Shown piece after piece: positions 1 to 13,300 of a stretch of DNA of 64,000 nt. Position 1 is the first letter of the stretch, and each line of letters starts with the position of its first letter. The notes under the pieces are model-generated. The model was not told the DNA's origin and did no database searches. It saw only the letters and a list, made by a program, of their open reading frames with translations. The translations under genes were made by a program, and so were the position numbers. Source of the DNA: Phoronis australis (Eukaryota > Phoronida > Phoronidae); contig NMRA01000105.1 in assembly GCA_002633005.1 (NCBI GenBank), positions 848,010 through 912,009 on the forward strand, in the 5' to 3' direction.

Positions 1-954
1 GAACCTTCTGCCACCATACGAAGCCCTACCCGTTCATCCTTACTTCTTTCCGGAGTCAATTCAATTAATTTTCTCAGCAACAGTCCATGTTTCAACCGGA
101 ACTATTTCCAGACATCACATATACCACTTCATAGATTTTGTATCTCTAGAAAAGGCATGTTATGTAAGAGGAAAGTTTTGCAAGTTTAGTGAGATCTTAC
201 AAGAACATCACCCTATATTGTAACACAACCACTATCTTACAGGTGCTTACAGGACTTTATCCACAAGTCTGCACATTTAGTCAAATATGTACAAAACTAC
301 AGAATTTTACTCAGAAAAAGTATATCTTTTCTGAAAGTAGACCCAATTGGGTAGAATTTGATTTTTGACTATATATAAATCGGCCATTAATTAGTTTACA
401 TGACCTTGCCATTTATGCAAATTTAGAAAAAAACAAAAGGTACATTGACAGCAAAACAACAACGAGACCAAATTTCATATTATAAAAACAATCTCAAAAA
501 CGCTCATAGTTTTCTAAATTATCATTACATTTTCGTTTTAGACAACTTTTTTATAACTTTTTTCTGATAGCTCTTCATGCAAGAGTGGAACATTCTAAGA
601 ACAATTCGTGAAGATGGTTTGGAGAACGGTGTGAGGAATAGTGTCTGAAACTTGCATGTGAATTTTATCAGCCATTTCTGAGATAGGGCATTCCAAAGTT
701 GGCCAAAATTGGACATTTTCTAGGGTGCTACATGACCTTAAGTAATCAAATGACGTAACTACAGAAATACCAATGAATGACACTGATTACAAATAGTCCC
801 TAGTTTTCAACAACACAAAGAATGGCACATAAACATCCAGTCAAGTTCATGACCAACTATATCTTGCTACTACTATATCTCCATTGACTTGTGCGTTAGA
901 GAACCCACACCAGGTGTCGCCATGATGTTGAACCTATTTTGTGTGCCCTGTGGC
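1..954. other. WDR24 downstream flank, no gene seen
   Basis: AT-rich sequence beyond the 3' UTR minisatellite. No reading frame here resembles a protein, and no clear polyadenylation signal for the minus-strand gene was identified. Confidence 0.5.
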
Positions 955-1305
955 TCTGATATCCACCAAGGGTATTCCCACACATGTTTGCATCCAGTTG
1001 AGCACTGTGTACTCTTCTGATATCTATCAAGTGGAGTGTACTCCTCTGATATCCATCGAATGTATTTACTCACATGTCCACAGTCAGTTGGGCGCTATGT
1101 ACTCCTCTGATATCTATCAAGTGTATTCAGACATATGTCCACAACCATCACTTGGGCACTGTGTACTCCTCTGATATCTATCACGTGACTGTATTCACAC
1201 AAATGTCCACAGCCAGTTGGGCACTGTGTACTCCTCTGATATTTATCAAGTGTATTCACACAAATGCCCACAGCCAGTTGGGCACTGTGTACTCTTCTGT
1301 AGCCA
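955..1305 (-). repeat. Minisatellite made from the WDR24 stop-codon region
   Basis: About five tandem copies of a roughly 61-bp unit. The copy at 1246-1305 is the real coding end of WDR24; the other four lie downstream in the 3' UTR and drift in sequence. Each unit carries the segment encoding [14 protein letters not shown] followed by GATAGATATCAGAGGAG. One copy (near 1020-1060) holds an additional partial unit. Confidence 0.85.
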
Positions 1306-1381
1306 CTCTTCGATGTGTTTCAAGTGTCCACCATGACAGCACCCTTGGCACCAAACATACAAACCTTTCACGGGCAGATGA
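1246..1381 (-). CDS. WDR24: WDR24 terminal exon: end of zinc domain and stop
   Basis: 136 nt, phase 2 in, with the TGA stop at 1246-1248. Reads [20 protein letters not shown], then EEWLQKS and [12 protein letters not shown], closely matching vertebrate GLFVWCQGCSHGGHLQHI and [12 protein letters not shown]. Cys and His ligands are all present. The last 14 codons plus about 16 bases of UTR are repeated several times downstream at 955-1245. Confidence 0.97.
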
Positions 1382-4300
1382 CTGAATCAAAATAAGATAG
1401 ATATAACATTAGATAGTTTAATTACAGTACTTCACGCCTGTCTACGTAAGAAGTCTGACAATTTGAAACTATAAGTGAACTTACCACTTAGCTTCGTTGC
1501 CTGTCACCATTTAGTTACTTAGTCACAACATTCAGTTTTCAGAAAATATCTAGGATTAAGTGTGAAAAAGTTCTTGCACAACCTGAACACTGTTGACAAA
1601 CTGATGGCTGAGCGTTCTCCAGTTCAATGACTTTACCAGACTATGCTTGTGTCTGATAATATCTGATTCATTTGTAACAGCTGAGAGCAGTCTTTTGTCT
1701 GGTATGACAACATGCAGGCCACTTACCTACTGTAGGATGTTTCAAAGAGTTACTGAAACTGTACCTGGTAATGTGTTCGGACAGAATAGATTCTCTTAAC
1801 TTCAGTTGGAGTTGGGCAATTTTGATGATTCAAAAACTACCACCCGCAGGACCAGCGTTTGACAAGAATTCAGAATTGTTATTGGTTTATATAATTATTC
1901 AAACAGTTTATAACCTATCTCCTATTTTTAACAGCACAGCCCACTGAGGTATCCCAGATTAGAGCAATTATCCATCAAAATGGAGCTGGTCCTTCAACCA
2001 CATATACCACAATGGAGTTGATCAATCATGCAAGGTACTGGCTACACCAGTCAACTAGCTGGCTTGTTAGTTTGTTTTCCGATCCAACAAGTTGGGGTCA
2101 ATGGGAAAACGCCAAAATGATATATTCGTAAGATTCTAAGCAGCCTCTTCCATGAGACCAGGCCACGTCAACTGAGTAACTATGTATTGGTCATCAAAAG
2201 TATTCAATTAGATTTCATCAGGCCTTTGGTGAACTTGCTAGTTTAGATAAGGCAAAATGTCATCGCATTAGGACACCATATGTCAGACAAATGAAATTTT
2301 ATTACTCATTTTCTTCATAAAAGATAAGAAGCATCCATACTATAGCTACCAATAGACAACATTATTAAAAAATCAGCCTTGGCAGTTATTTTTGCTTGAA
2401 ACTAGTGAAATTTTTCCACACGCAGACATATCAGTATCTCCCCCTGGTCGATAAAAGAGGATGGTACTGGTTCTGACTCCTTTCCTGCTCTCACTCACCA
2501 TATACTGCACATGTTGGTCATCTGCTTGCAGCGGTCACACAACCAGCCAGAGCGGGTCAGCTCCTTGGTACATTTAGGGCACGTCGTGTGAACTGTGGTT
2601 GATTGTTGGTTGAGCATAGCAACAGCGGGGTGATTACTCACATTGATAACATGTGTCGCCACTGACCACAGCTCATACTTGCCAAGCAGATCTAATAATT
2701 AAAGAGATTTCATTGACAAAAGCCATTATGGAACATCACAAGGGGAAATAGGATACACAAAGTCACTTTTTGAGTTTTACATAGATTTTGATTACCACAA
2801 CACAAAATTTATTTATGTGTCAACAACATAAGCATGCACACAAAACAAAAATTACACTATGTAATAGCAAACTGGAAAGGGTCTGGTAACATTTTCAGCA
2901 AAAGAAGAAAGCATAGTTTTTAAATTACAAATCTGTCACTACTTTTCGAAGTTAACGTCAAGGTCATTATCTATTTTCCTATAACAGTAATGAACCTTAG
3001 ATCAGCTGCGAAAGTTCTGAGAAGAAAGTTCGTACAGAGTTAACACATTTTTGATAAGTTAGGATATTGATTATGCTTACAAACCAATCAGTAACTTTTA
3101 CACTTTAGTTCTTCCCTCTCATCAAGAGTATAAAAAGCAAATGTGCCTAGCTAGGAAATTCAAATTCTTTAAAAAATTACGTAATTTCATGAATATATAA
3201 TCTTGAAACCGCATGGAAATATACATCATAAACATTTTTAAATCTGGTCTGCAAACCACCTATTGGCCACATAATTAGGTCATGTGATGTGGCCAATAGG
3301 TGCTGTGCAAACCAAACTTGAAAATCTTTGCAATACAACTGATTACCATTTCCATGACCTTAATGGCATAATAACCAACCTTCCACCAGTGACCCAACAT
3401 TATGAACTACTAGACATGCACTCATCATAATACAAGACGAGTTTAACATTCTAGCACACAGGAGATGAGATAATGAGTAATAGTCTGATATTAAGTGCCG
3501 CAATTTGAGAACCAGTTCTCTGCACTGAATGATGGGCATTACGTGGTTCTCAAAATGCGGGCAAATTATATCAGACTATTGCCGAGACTGAATCTCCAAT
3601 CTGGGTATGAAGAGTGACTAGCGACTGAGGAAAAGCAGTGAGGATAACAAAGGTAAAAAACGGTGAGCACTCACCAAGATATGACATGAGCCAGTTCTCC
3701 TGTGTACGCTCGTCAACGAGACTTTTTATTTTGTCTCCCAGCACAATGAGTACAGAGACTGTAGTCTGAATATCTCCCTGAAATGCATACAACAAACTGT
3801 TAGAGCACAGTTAATGTTGCAATACATACAGCATGAGTGCACGCATGTTCAACACTGTACCCATGATTGACACCCTTTTATGCCTACTAAAATTAAATTT
3901 GGTTTTCAAGTGAGAATACCATGTTTCATCACCTGATCGGCGTAATAGTGTAGCATATCTAGTACGAGGTTGGTGTACTGCCACTGAGGGATCTCCATGG
4001 ACACCGAGGTCGAGATCATCTGCTCCTGGCCTCTTTTTGAACTTTCCATGTCGCTCTGTGCAGCAAAGGTGAACTCTGGCTCGTTTAGGCTCGTCGGGGA
4101 GTCAGGAGAGTTTTTCATGGAGCTAAGATGGCCGCTCTTGTCCGCAATCTCGTGTCGCACTTGAAAGGCTTCACTAGGCAGTACCCAGTCCTAAAAGCAA
4201 CGGACGGCAATCCAGCCACTTAACATTCATTGGCTTACAGTAAAAAGTCATGGTATATATTTCTTGTTTGCAAAGTACAGATGTACCACAATTGACCTAT

Positions 4301-7300
4301 CGCAAGCTCCGGCCCTATGCGAAATGTCGACAAACAAACAATAAGTTTTACATGGCAACGTGTTGTTTGTCGGGTAAAATGGCAGCTTGGAAACGAAGGT
4401 GTGTCAAGAATGCTGCATTCTGATTGGTCACATAAGCCATCACTCAAAGTCCAGGCCACGAGTCAAATGGTAATTAAATTAAATTTACATCTTTCAAAAG
4501 CCCAATCTTAAAATTTCGAAATATTAAAACAATAGATGCATCCTGAAATACTTTCTGAACTTTGTGAATATTTTTTCACTATGCAGCTGCTTACAAAGTT
4601 TCCTCGATTATTGCCTCGCCAGATTTAAACTGCATTTTACTTTATTTTTATTCCTCTGACGACAAAGTTTATCGAATCTAGTAAATGTCTTTGACAAGAT
4701 GTTCCTTTTTTGAAAACCTAGGCTATAATTCTGATGTCTCCTTCAGGTAAGTTTAAAACATACATCATTGATTGGATGTTGCAAGTATTCAAAGGCCGAC
4801 TGCTCCATGTCACCCTCATCAAACAGTGGATCCCCCTGGTGGTTGAGCATCATACTAGTCATTGTCTGCAGATGGGAGTCTTGTTCAGAACCCATCTCCA
4901 CATCCGACTCAGAGTCGCTCAGACCTGTGACAGACATGGGATCTTATAAACATGAGAGAACTGCACTGTTATGTTGAATGACAGCAGAACGAACACCGAT
5001 TATATAATTATGTAATAATTATTAGTCTCCTCAAGTGCCATACGAAAAAGACTAATAATTCTTACAGTCGAAGCACTGATTCATAACAACACAATTACGA
5101 ACACTAATTATAGTCACCCCTCAATTTCAATAGCTTTTCTGTATGATGATATACAGTACAGGCCAAAAGAATTCAACCAGACAAAATGACCCAGAATTCC
5201 CTGGCACGGCAGCAGGAAGGAACCCCACTTTACAGTACGCATTCTTGTCTCATGAATGAGAATGAAGGGTAATTAACAAAAAACATGTCTTGATAAGGTG
5301 GCTAGGTCAGTTTGTAACTAGAATTTGCCATACTAATAGTTATCATCAGTCTGCATGGTTAGCAGAAGGTCCTAGGTTGAGTCTCGGTCAGCGGGGCAGA
5401 AATCTCTTCGGACTTATGTTCATTAGGTCACATGATGTGGCCAACAGGTGGCGTGCAGACCAGACTTGAAAATTTTGTGATCTATACTTCCACAGTGGTT
5501 CAAGAATTACTATTTAACTGTTAAAAGAAGTAGTCGTCATGACGGGAACATCAGTTTTGTCTGATTAATTTTGTTTTGTGCTGTACGTTCATAGAAATTC
5601 AATGAAACATCAAATTTTGACAAAAATCGTTTAATAAGCACTAAAGGTATCACCCATAGACATCTTAATACTATAAACCGGGCACATGCGCTACTGCAGC
5701 TGACAACTTGACGCCATATTGGAGAGTGTTACTGGTCACGTGACACGGCTAATTGCTGTGTAAACAAACGGGAAAAACTGCTCTTTTCAAATCGTAACAC
5801 CTAATATAAAGAGGTGGATGAGTGTGAATTTTTTCAGAAAGATACAAAAACATATGCTGTAGCACTTACATGCGTTTTTTAAAGACTAATTAAATCGGGT
5901 GGCATTCTCTATTAAGAGTTAATCAGTCGACAGCGAAAATATGAAACTAACAGAAGATCGCAACCAGTGGCAGATTCTCGAATTGTCTGAGCGGCTGCAC
6001 GCTTGTTATCCACTGTGAGCATTTTATTTCTTTCGTTTTTCAAGAGAAACCAGTAAGATCGCGCGAATTTATCAATTAATTTGAGTCGCTCGATGCAAAT
6101 ACATAACATCCAGGAAGACGTGCTGCTCACTTGGGACGTACTGTTGTTGTGCCCCAATAAGCCTTGAAAGTGACCCCGGGTAACTACGTAAAATTAAAAT
6201 GCGACCCAGGTCGATTTTTATGATTCAAAAACTTTAAGCATGACCAGTTTTTGATGCCATTGGGAATTCAGAAATGTCATTTGGTTTATATTCAAACATT
6301 TTATAACTTTACTTATTCTAACACCACAGCCCAGTGAGTCAATAAGATATGATCTTATTGGAGATTAGAGCAACTATTGAACAAAAGAGAGCTGACCCTC
6401 CAACCCTAAGAATGGACTTAATCAGTCGTCAGTGTGCGATATTGGCTACAGCGGTCATCCGCCCAATTTGTGCTTTACAACAGTTAGACTAAACTCGAGA
6501 ATTCCATAATGTAAAAAGCAAAGAACACAGACTCAATTCCTCTCCAGTGCATCGCTCGGGATTGCCAACAGACAAATACTTTTCTCTCACACACGGTATT
6601 CCTCTCTCACTGATCTGAAGCCAAACCCGATCAAGCACCAGGCACTTGTCGGTGTTTTGTAGTATCCCCACACCGTGTAATTATGTGCTCATAAAGAGAT
6701 CAGCCCCGTTCCCACACATTATTGCAAACCGTTCCAATCCATCCCCGCCCTTAATCTGATATACGAACTGCACGTCCCTCAGTCGCCGAGAAATTTAAAA
6801 TAAATTCTTCTCCCATGCACACTTGGCCTCAGTTCTCACAATTCCAAAATTGACTTTTATAGTAAGAAAACTTGGCTGCGAAAGGAAGATTCTTAACATG
6901 TGGCCAAGTATTTTGGATTAGTCTTCATGCAGTTCAGTAGACAGATATTATATCCTGGCACTAGCAGTATAAAAATGGCCATTTGCCAAGTTGGACAACT
7001 GAACGAAGGACTGCTCGAAAAATTGTGATTGTTTTCGCTTCAGCCCAGCTTCCCCACGTCATATTCCTGGTCTGCACGTCGTTCGGAACTTTCACTCCCT
7101 AATTGCGGCATACATTGAAGAAGTAATATTTCCTTTGCCGCGGGTTACTCAGGTGACCCCCAGACCTTAACATCTGCGTATCAAACATTGTTGAAAGATT
7201 GCAAGTTGCAGGTATCGCGTCTGCTTATCCCAGCCCCCTGTTGCGGAGGAACCCAGTGGCGGATTTAGATGGGGGGTTAAGACCCCCTAAAATTCTCCCA

Positions 7301-10300
7301 GATTCCATTTTGGCAGTTCAGGGGTGCGAAAGTCCGACCGGCAGAATCCTAGCTAATACATGCACGCACCCAGGGGGGGGGGGCTCGGGGGGCTTCTTAG
7401 ATAAATAAAAAGTCCAAGGAGAGGAAACAAAAGTCCACAGGAATTTGGTGCGAATGCACAACGCACGGGGCTGAACCTAGTACCTCGCTTTTTTTAGTAC
7501 TCGTCTTCTTGTTCCAGTAAAAGGTCCACATTACCGCGAAATTCGAGCCCCCCTCTATATATTAGGCTGGGTACGCATGTGATCCTCTGCCTTGCCCCCC
7601 AAATCAAAATTCTGGATCCGCCCCTGGAACCGTTGAATAATGACGGGGCGGGTTTTCACGGATGTGAGGTCATTTTTTCATGAGCTAAAAATTCTCCACA
7701 TTAACTTTAGACCCTGTGAAAAGACTGGTCGGAGTCATTTTTCATGGGGTCATTATTTAATGGTACACCGGCTCAGTTGGCTATATTTCAACTCGGTTTC
7801 CACTGGGAAGTTCTGTATTTTGGGTATAGGTCGCATGCGTTATTCAGTTGTACAGGTTTGATATTTTGATTACTATGTACTTTACTTTTTTGCGCAAGAT
7901 TTGAGTCACAAAACAAAGAGCTCAAAAGCAAGCAATGCAAATCCACAAAATTTCCAATATCAATCTTAACATAAGTACAGATTTTGCGGGGATATGTTTG
8001 TTTTAATAAAACAGAAGAAATCTGATTTTGGAAAACTTATTAAGAAATGAGTTTTTAAAGCAGTATATATTTCAACAGAGAATACATTATTCACTTAGAT
8101 ACTGATTTTGATAGCTAGCGAGTAGGTTCGGGGATGTTATTTTTCAGAACAAGAAAAAATACATATGATTGTCATTGATACCAAATATTTACTTAAGTAC
8201 AATTAACAAACATCATCATCATTGGATAAAAGCATATGATGGTCAATAATTATCTTTTAATTGATCTTATATGGTCTCAATCACCAAGACTGATTTGGAA
8301 ACAATGCATAATCGCTCCGCTTAAACTACGGTGACAGAACATAAAACCTAGTGTCAGCACTTCTAAACTCCATGGCCGAACCAAAAAACCCATGACTCAA
8401 AGGCAGGACCAAAAAACTTAACTCTGGCTGCAAGCATAACACTGCGAGCCCACCGATTTCCTGACTGATGCCGTAGGGCTCCCAGTGTTTTTCGCCATTT
8501 TTGTCCTATGTAACACTCTCCAATATGGCGTCATATTGACAACACGAGCTGCATGTATCTGAGTGGCGCGCGCCCGGTCTATGTGCTGTCTATGGTATCA
8601 CCATTGAACAAAAATATTTGATATAACCATGGTAACACACATTAAACAACTTTTACTGCAGGCTAATCTTTTCCAGGCACATTTTGCGGCCCTTGAATTG
8701 TATAAATAATGGAAATTAAAGTTTTTGTGTAGACAAAAAACATTACTACCTGAGGTTACATCTTGATCACTGAGCATGTTGGCCGCATCTTTGGGTATAA
8801 GGTGAGAGTTGTCAAGACTGGTTTTAGCTGAAAACAAAATTGATATTACAGAACCACACTAGGTAAGAATAGAACAATCACAAGCGTTTTGCATTATGCA
8901 TGTTTACACGCTCAAAATAATATTCACTAGCGAATTCTTAAACACGGAATTACACAATGTACCTGGCAACTCAGGAACAATCCGACAGAAGGATGAAAAC
9001 CATAGCCCCATCTTTTCTCAAATCACAGCAACTTTATGGCAGAGGTGGTGTTGACAAAATGGCATAAAGAACAAAACATTTGCCTGGAACGCGTTGATAC
9101 TTCTGCAAATACTGCTGGCTTTTTTCATCAGCCAACTTTTTCAGTGTTCGTTAGTGCCTGGTATTGTATTTTGGTTCATGTAGAGCTTGAAACTACCATA
9201 GGTAATGTATTGATTTGCAAAATGTAGGCAAACTTGTGCTCCAAAGTGTGACTACCATCTCCAGCATTAAATAGTTATTTAGAGATAGCTTACAAGTAAA
9301 GTTGTAGCTAAACAACTCACTTTACCTTGAACATGGACTTACCTTTGTGTGGATCATGATCAGACGTATTTTTATGGGAACTATCTGGAGCCGCAGTTAG
9401 CATGGACATGGTGCGAGCTGCAGCCGGCGTTGACACTAATGACGAGCAGTAGAGTGACTTCACCATGTTCCAGGTCTGAGCAACCTAAGGATTGGATAAA
9501 GCAGTCAAAATTTAGTATTTTATGTAAACAAAGAATGGATTTATGTTTAATGGCTGGTATTTGTCACATCTAAAAACTTTCAAAATGTCACAGGGAAGTC
9601 TCAATTGTCACATTTTTTGGAGCTTTTTGAATGTATGCATCAACTTTGCATATTAGAGACGCAATATTTGTCAGTGATAACCATGAGTTGTGTAATTTTA
9701 CAGTTTGTGAAAAAAGGAACCACCACTTGATGCAGCATAAGATAACTGAAAACCCAACAAAACACTATCACTAGCAACCAGGTTCACATTTTGTCAGATT
9801 TCTCCTCGTGTCTCAGAAAATCCATTCTCTGCACAAAACGTTATCACACAAGAAACTACTGCATCTAGAAAAAAGAAAATGAATTCAATGTATTTTCATC
9901 AATCAAAAAAAATAACTAAGACCGTGTGGATTACACTTTTCAGGAAGAAGTTTTTTGGCAGTTTTTAGTAGAACATAAACATTAACACTCTTGTTGTTTT
10001 TTCAAGAAAATTGTTTAGAGTGATTTCCTATCTAGACCAGTAGTAAATCGTCAAATTTAATTTAAAATCAAACAGTTATTTACTATTAATGCACAAGGCG
10101 ACATCAACAATGAGAATTGTTGTAAATACAATGTGTATCACAGGGGCGGATCCAGGATTTTTAAAAGGCGGGGTCGGATCAAGGATTTTTATAAAAAGGT
10201 GAGGTACAAGTCAACAATATGAAAATTCTAAACTTGATATCACTAAAATTAAGGGTGAAAGGGGTCCATACCCTCTTTGCCCCCCTGGATCTGCCTGTGT

Positions 10301-13300
10301 ATCAGACTGCAGTCTTCGACAAATCTAGGCTTCAAAGTTGAGAGATCTTATGTAAATATTAATGTAATTAAATTAATGTAATACAAAACACCATGCTGAA
10401 GAGAGCCAGTCTTATAAACCAGGTTTTACATGCGAGTATTACAGTCTGGTAATTTTTTTAATTTACAAAATAACAGTAATCAGAGTTCCCGCCTCACGCT
10501 CAAAAGCAACAGAGTGCAATTCCTATAGTGACAGTCTACAATACTACCTGATGTCTGTTGAGATCTGAAGCCACAGTTGCGTTGTGATCACACAATTCAT
10601 CAAGGTGTTTACCGCTCAATAAATAACGCTGAGCTGACTGTACAAAGTATTCCTGGAATAACAGAATAACATGCCAGGTTAACTATATTACAGATTAAAT
10701 TTGTGTTGTTAACAATCACTGAGAAATATAACATTGCTTTAGAGCAAAGAGCAGTTCATAGATTGGGAAGTATCTTGTTAAAAGATATTTAACAATTCAA
10801 CAACATGACTACACGACAACTGTCTTATTAAAAACTAAACAAACGATACTTCTCAGTAACTCAATTGGAAAACAATCCTTTTAAAAGCCATAAACGAGGG
10901 ACATTAATTTCTCCAGGAGAAAAGTGTGTTTCATAAAACGAAACATCTCTTAAATTATCAATACCATCACTTTGCTTGTCTTGATGAACAAATATTTCAA
11001 AATTACGACTTCAAAATAAGAGTTCTGTTTTATGTGGCAATAAGCCCATGCTCCATTGAAGAAACCACGTTTATTTAAACCACTTGCCACAATACAATAG
11101 GCCCCAACTTGTTCCTTTCTCAGATGAGATGTGAATTTTGGTCTCTCAATAAACTTGAGAAAACGACACTCCACGACAAGGGCCTTGTCTTAAAGATGCA
11201 TAGCCTAATTAAATTGTGGATATGCAAATGAAGTACTTATTTACAAACATCCCCGGGTCTTCCAGTGTGCCAGAAACCATCCGAGAACCAGTTACCATTA
11301 AAATCTTGCAAAAGTCTCGATTTGCAAGTCTATTTTTGAATAAATGAGTAAGTAGCACTTTGTAGTTACCCTAAAGAAATGAGGCACGGGTTTTATAATT
11401 TGTTTATTTTGCTATCAAATAATGATTGCGTAAAATTTAGAATTTCTATTGATTTTTATTATATGTTCACACTTGGTTTTAAGTGCATTAGTAGTGATGT
11501 TTTCTTTAAAGCTGCAGTTTATTTACAATTTGTTTCTTTTCCTGAGTATACTTGAACACACAGTTCTCCAGATAGTCACTAGGAGGCACTGGCTAAAAAT
11601 TCAAATAATTACTATTTTAATCAACAGTAAACTCTCATTTCTTTCCAAGCCCAGATATCGCACATATTTTGACAGAGGATTAATTTTGAGATCAATTCTA
11701 TAATGAAGAGTGGTCTAAACAAAGTAGTATTTTGTGACACTTTATAACTGCTTTAAATTGTTTGTCTTGAAAATCTGAGATTTTTTCCATTCATAATTTG
11801 ATGTCGTTTCACCAATTAACTTACCTCCTCTTGATTGTTGAAGACATACACTATGCTGTTGACATTTGTGAACTGTTCTGTTTTGCCAGGGTTGGGAGTC
11901 TTACGAAAGATGTTGGGCAGCTTGCTCGCAGATGCAGATGTAGTTAGGCGATTGGCTAAGAGAGGAAATAGTATCGTTTTCATTCAACAAGGAGCAGTAA
12001 AACCGCAGCATACCATAGAAAATCACAAACATGTCTGCCAAACTAAATATACCTCTGAAATCGTCAGGTTACTTCTACTGAATAATGTGTTGTAGACACA
12101 AAGCTGAGAGTGAAGTATTGAAAGAGATCAACACACCAACAGCTAACAACGCAATCAGTATTCTTCCAGGAGTATTTATCAGTATCGTATAATATACAAA
12201 AAAGACACTAGGGGGCACAGCATAAGCCAAGTCCATTTGAAACAAAGCAAGTTCTGTCATCTGCTTGACAGAAACTTATTGTGTGAACATCCACCAAGGA
12301 ATGTTGTAGATATAAAGCCATATGGGAAGAAAACTTTGATTGCCACTAGGGGGTGCTAAAGTAGTAGGCATTCTCTCCTCAACTGGAACACATGCCACGT
12401 TTCACAAATATCCATCTAGGATATTGACACACAAGAAAAAAATTGACTACCAGTTGATGCCGCAGTAGTTGGACCAATCGTGATCATCTCAATAAAGAAC
12501 TCGTAAATATTAATAATGAACCTTCACATGCTTTGGCAGACAGAGAGGCAGACGCCAAAAACAAATGCAAAAATAACAAAAAATGGCCACTAGGAGCGCA
12601 GAATATATCGAATTATTCTATACAAATACAAGTATGTGTTGTCATCTCATATTTAACAAATATGATGAAAATCCACCAACAAAGTAACTTGGTAGATATC
12701 AAGGCATATACAAAGATAATTTTAATTGCCACTTGGAGGAGCCACAGTAGTTTGACCATCAGAAAATCAACATTAGCCGTGCTCATCTCTGAGATTTCAC
12801 ACTAACGATTTGAGCTCCTTTGCAGATAGAGAGAATGCCAGAAAAAAGACACAAAGTAACATAATAAAAATGGCCACTAAGGAGTACAGATTGTGTAGAA
12901 TCCTTCTGAAAATAGGAAAGGTATCATCATCACAAGAGGTTTTGGAGATACAGAAATGGATGTTGGATGGACGGATAGGGAGGACGGAACAATTCATCCA
13001 CATAATAACAATACGAAAATATAATTTTGAAATGTTGCATTCTGGTTAGACAATTCAGCGCAATAAAAAATTACAAAAGAAAAATAAGTAACACTGAAAA
13101 CAATCGTCTCGAAAGCCTCATTTGGCCACTCACTGGCAAGTTTGTCAGACATTGCGAAGGTGATGTCGCCGTGGATATTGATGTCCATACTGACAGGGTT
13201 GGCATGATCAGCTGGTCGCATGGCGTCCTTGAACATGTGCTGGACCATAGTTGAGTCTTTACTGCTGGAGAGGAATATATGAGGGTCATGTCGCCACTCG

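Noticed and set aside
941-1385. 77- and 103-codon plus-strand ORFs with repeated CTPLISI motifs
   Set aside because: Antisense reading of the WDR24 terminal exon and its minisatellite.
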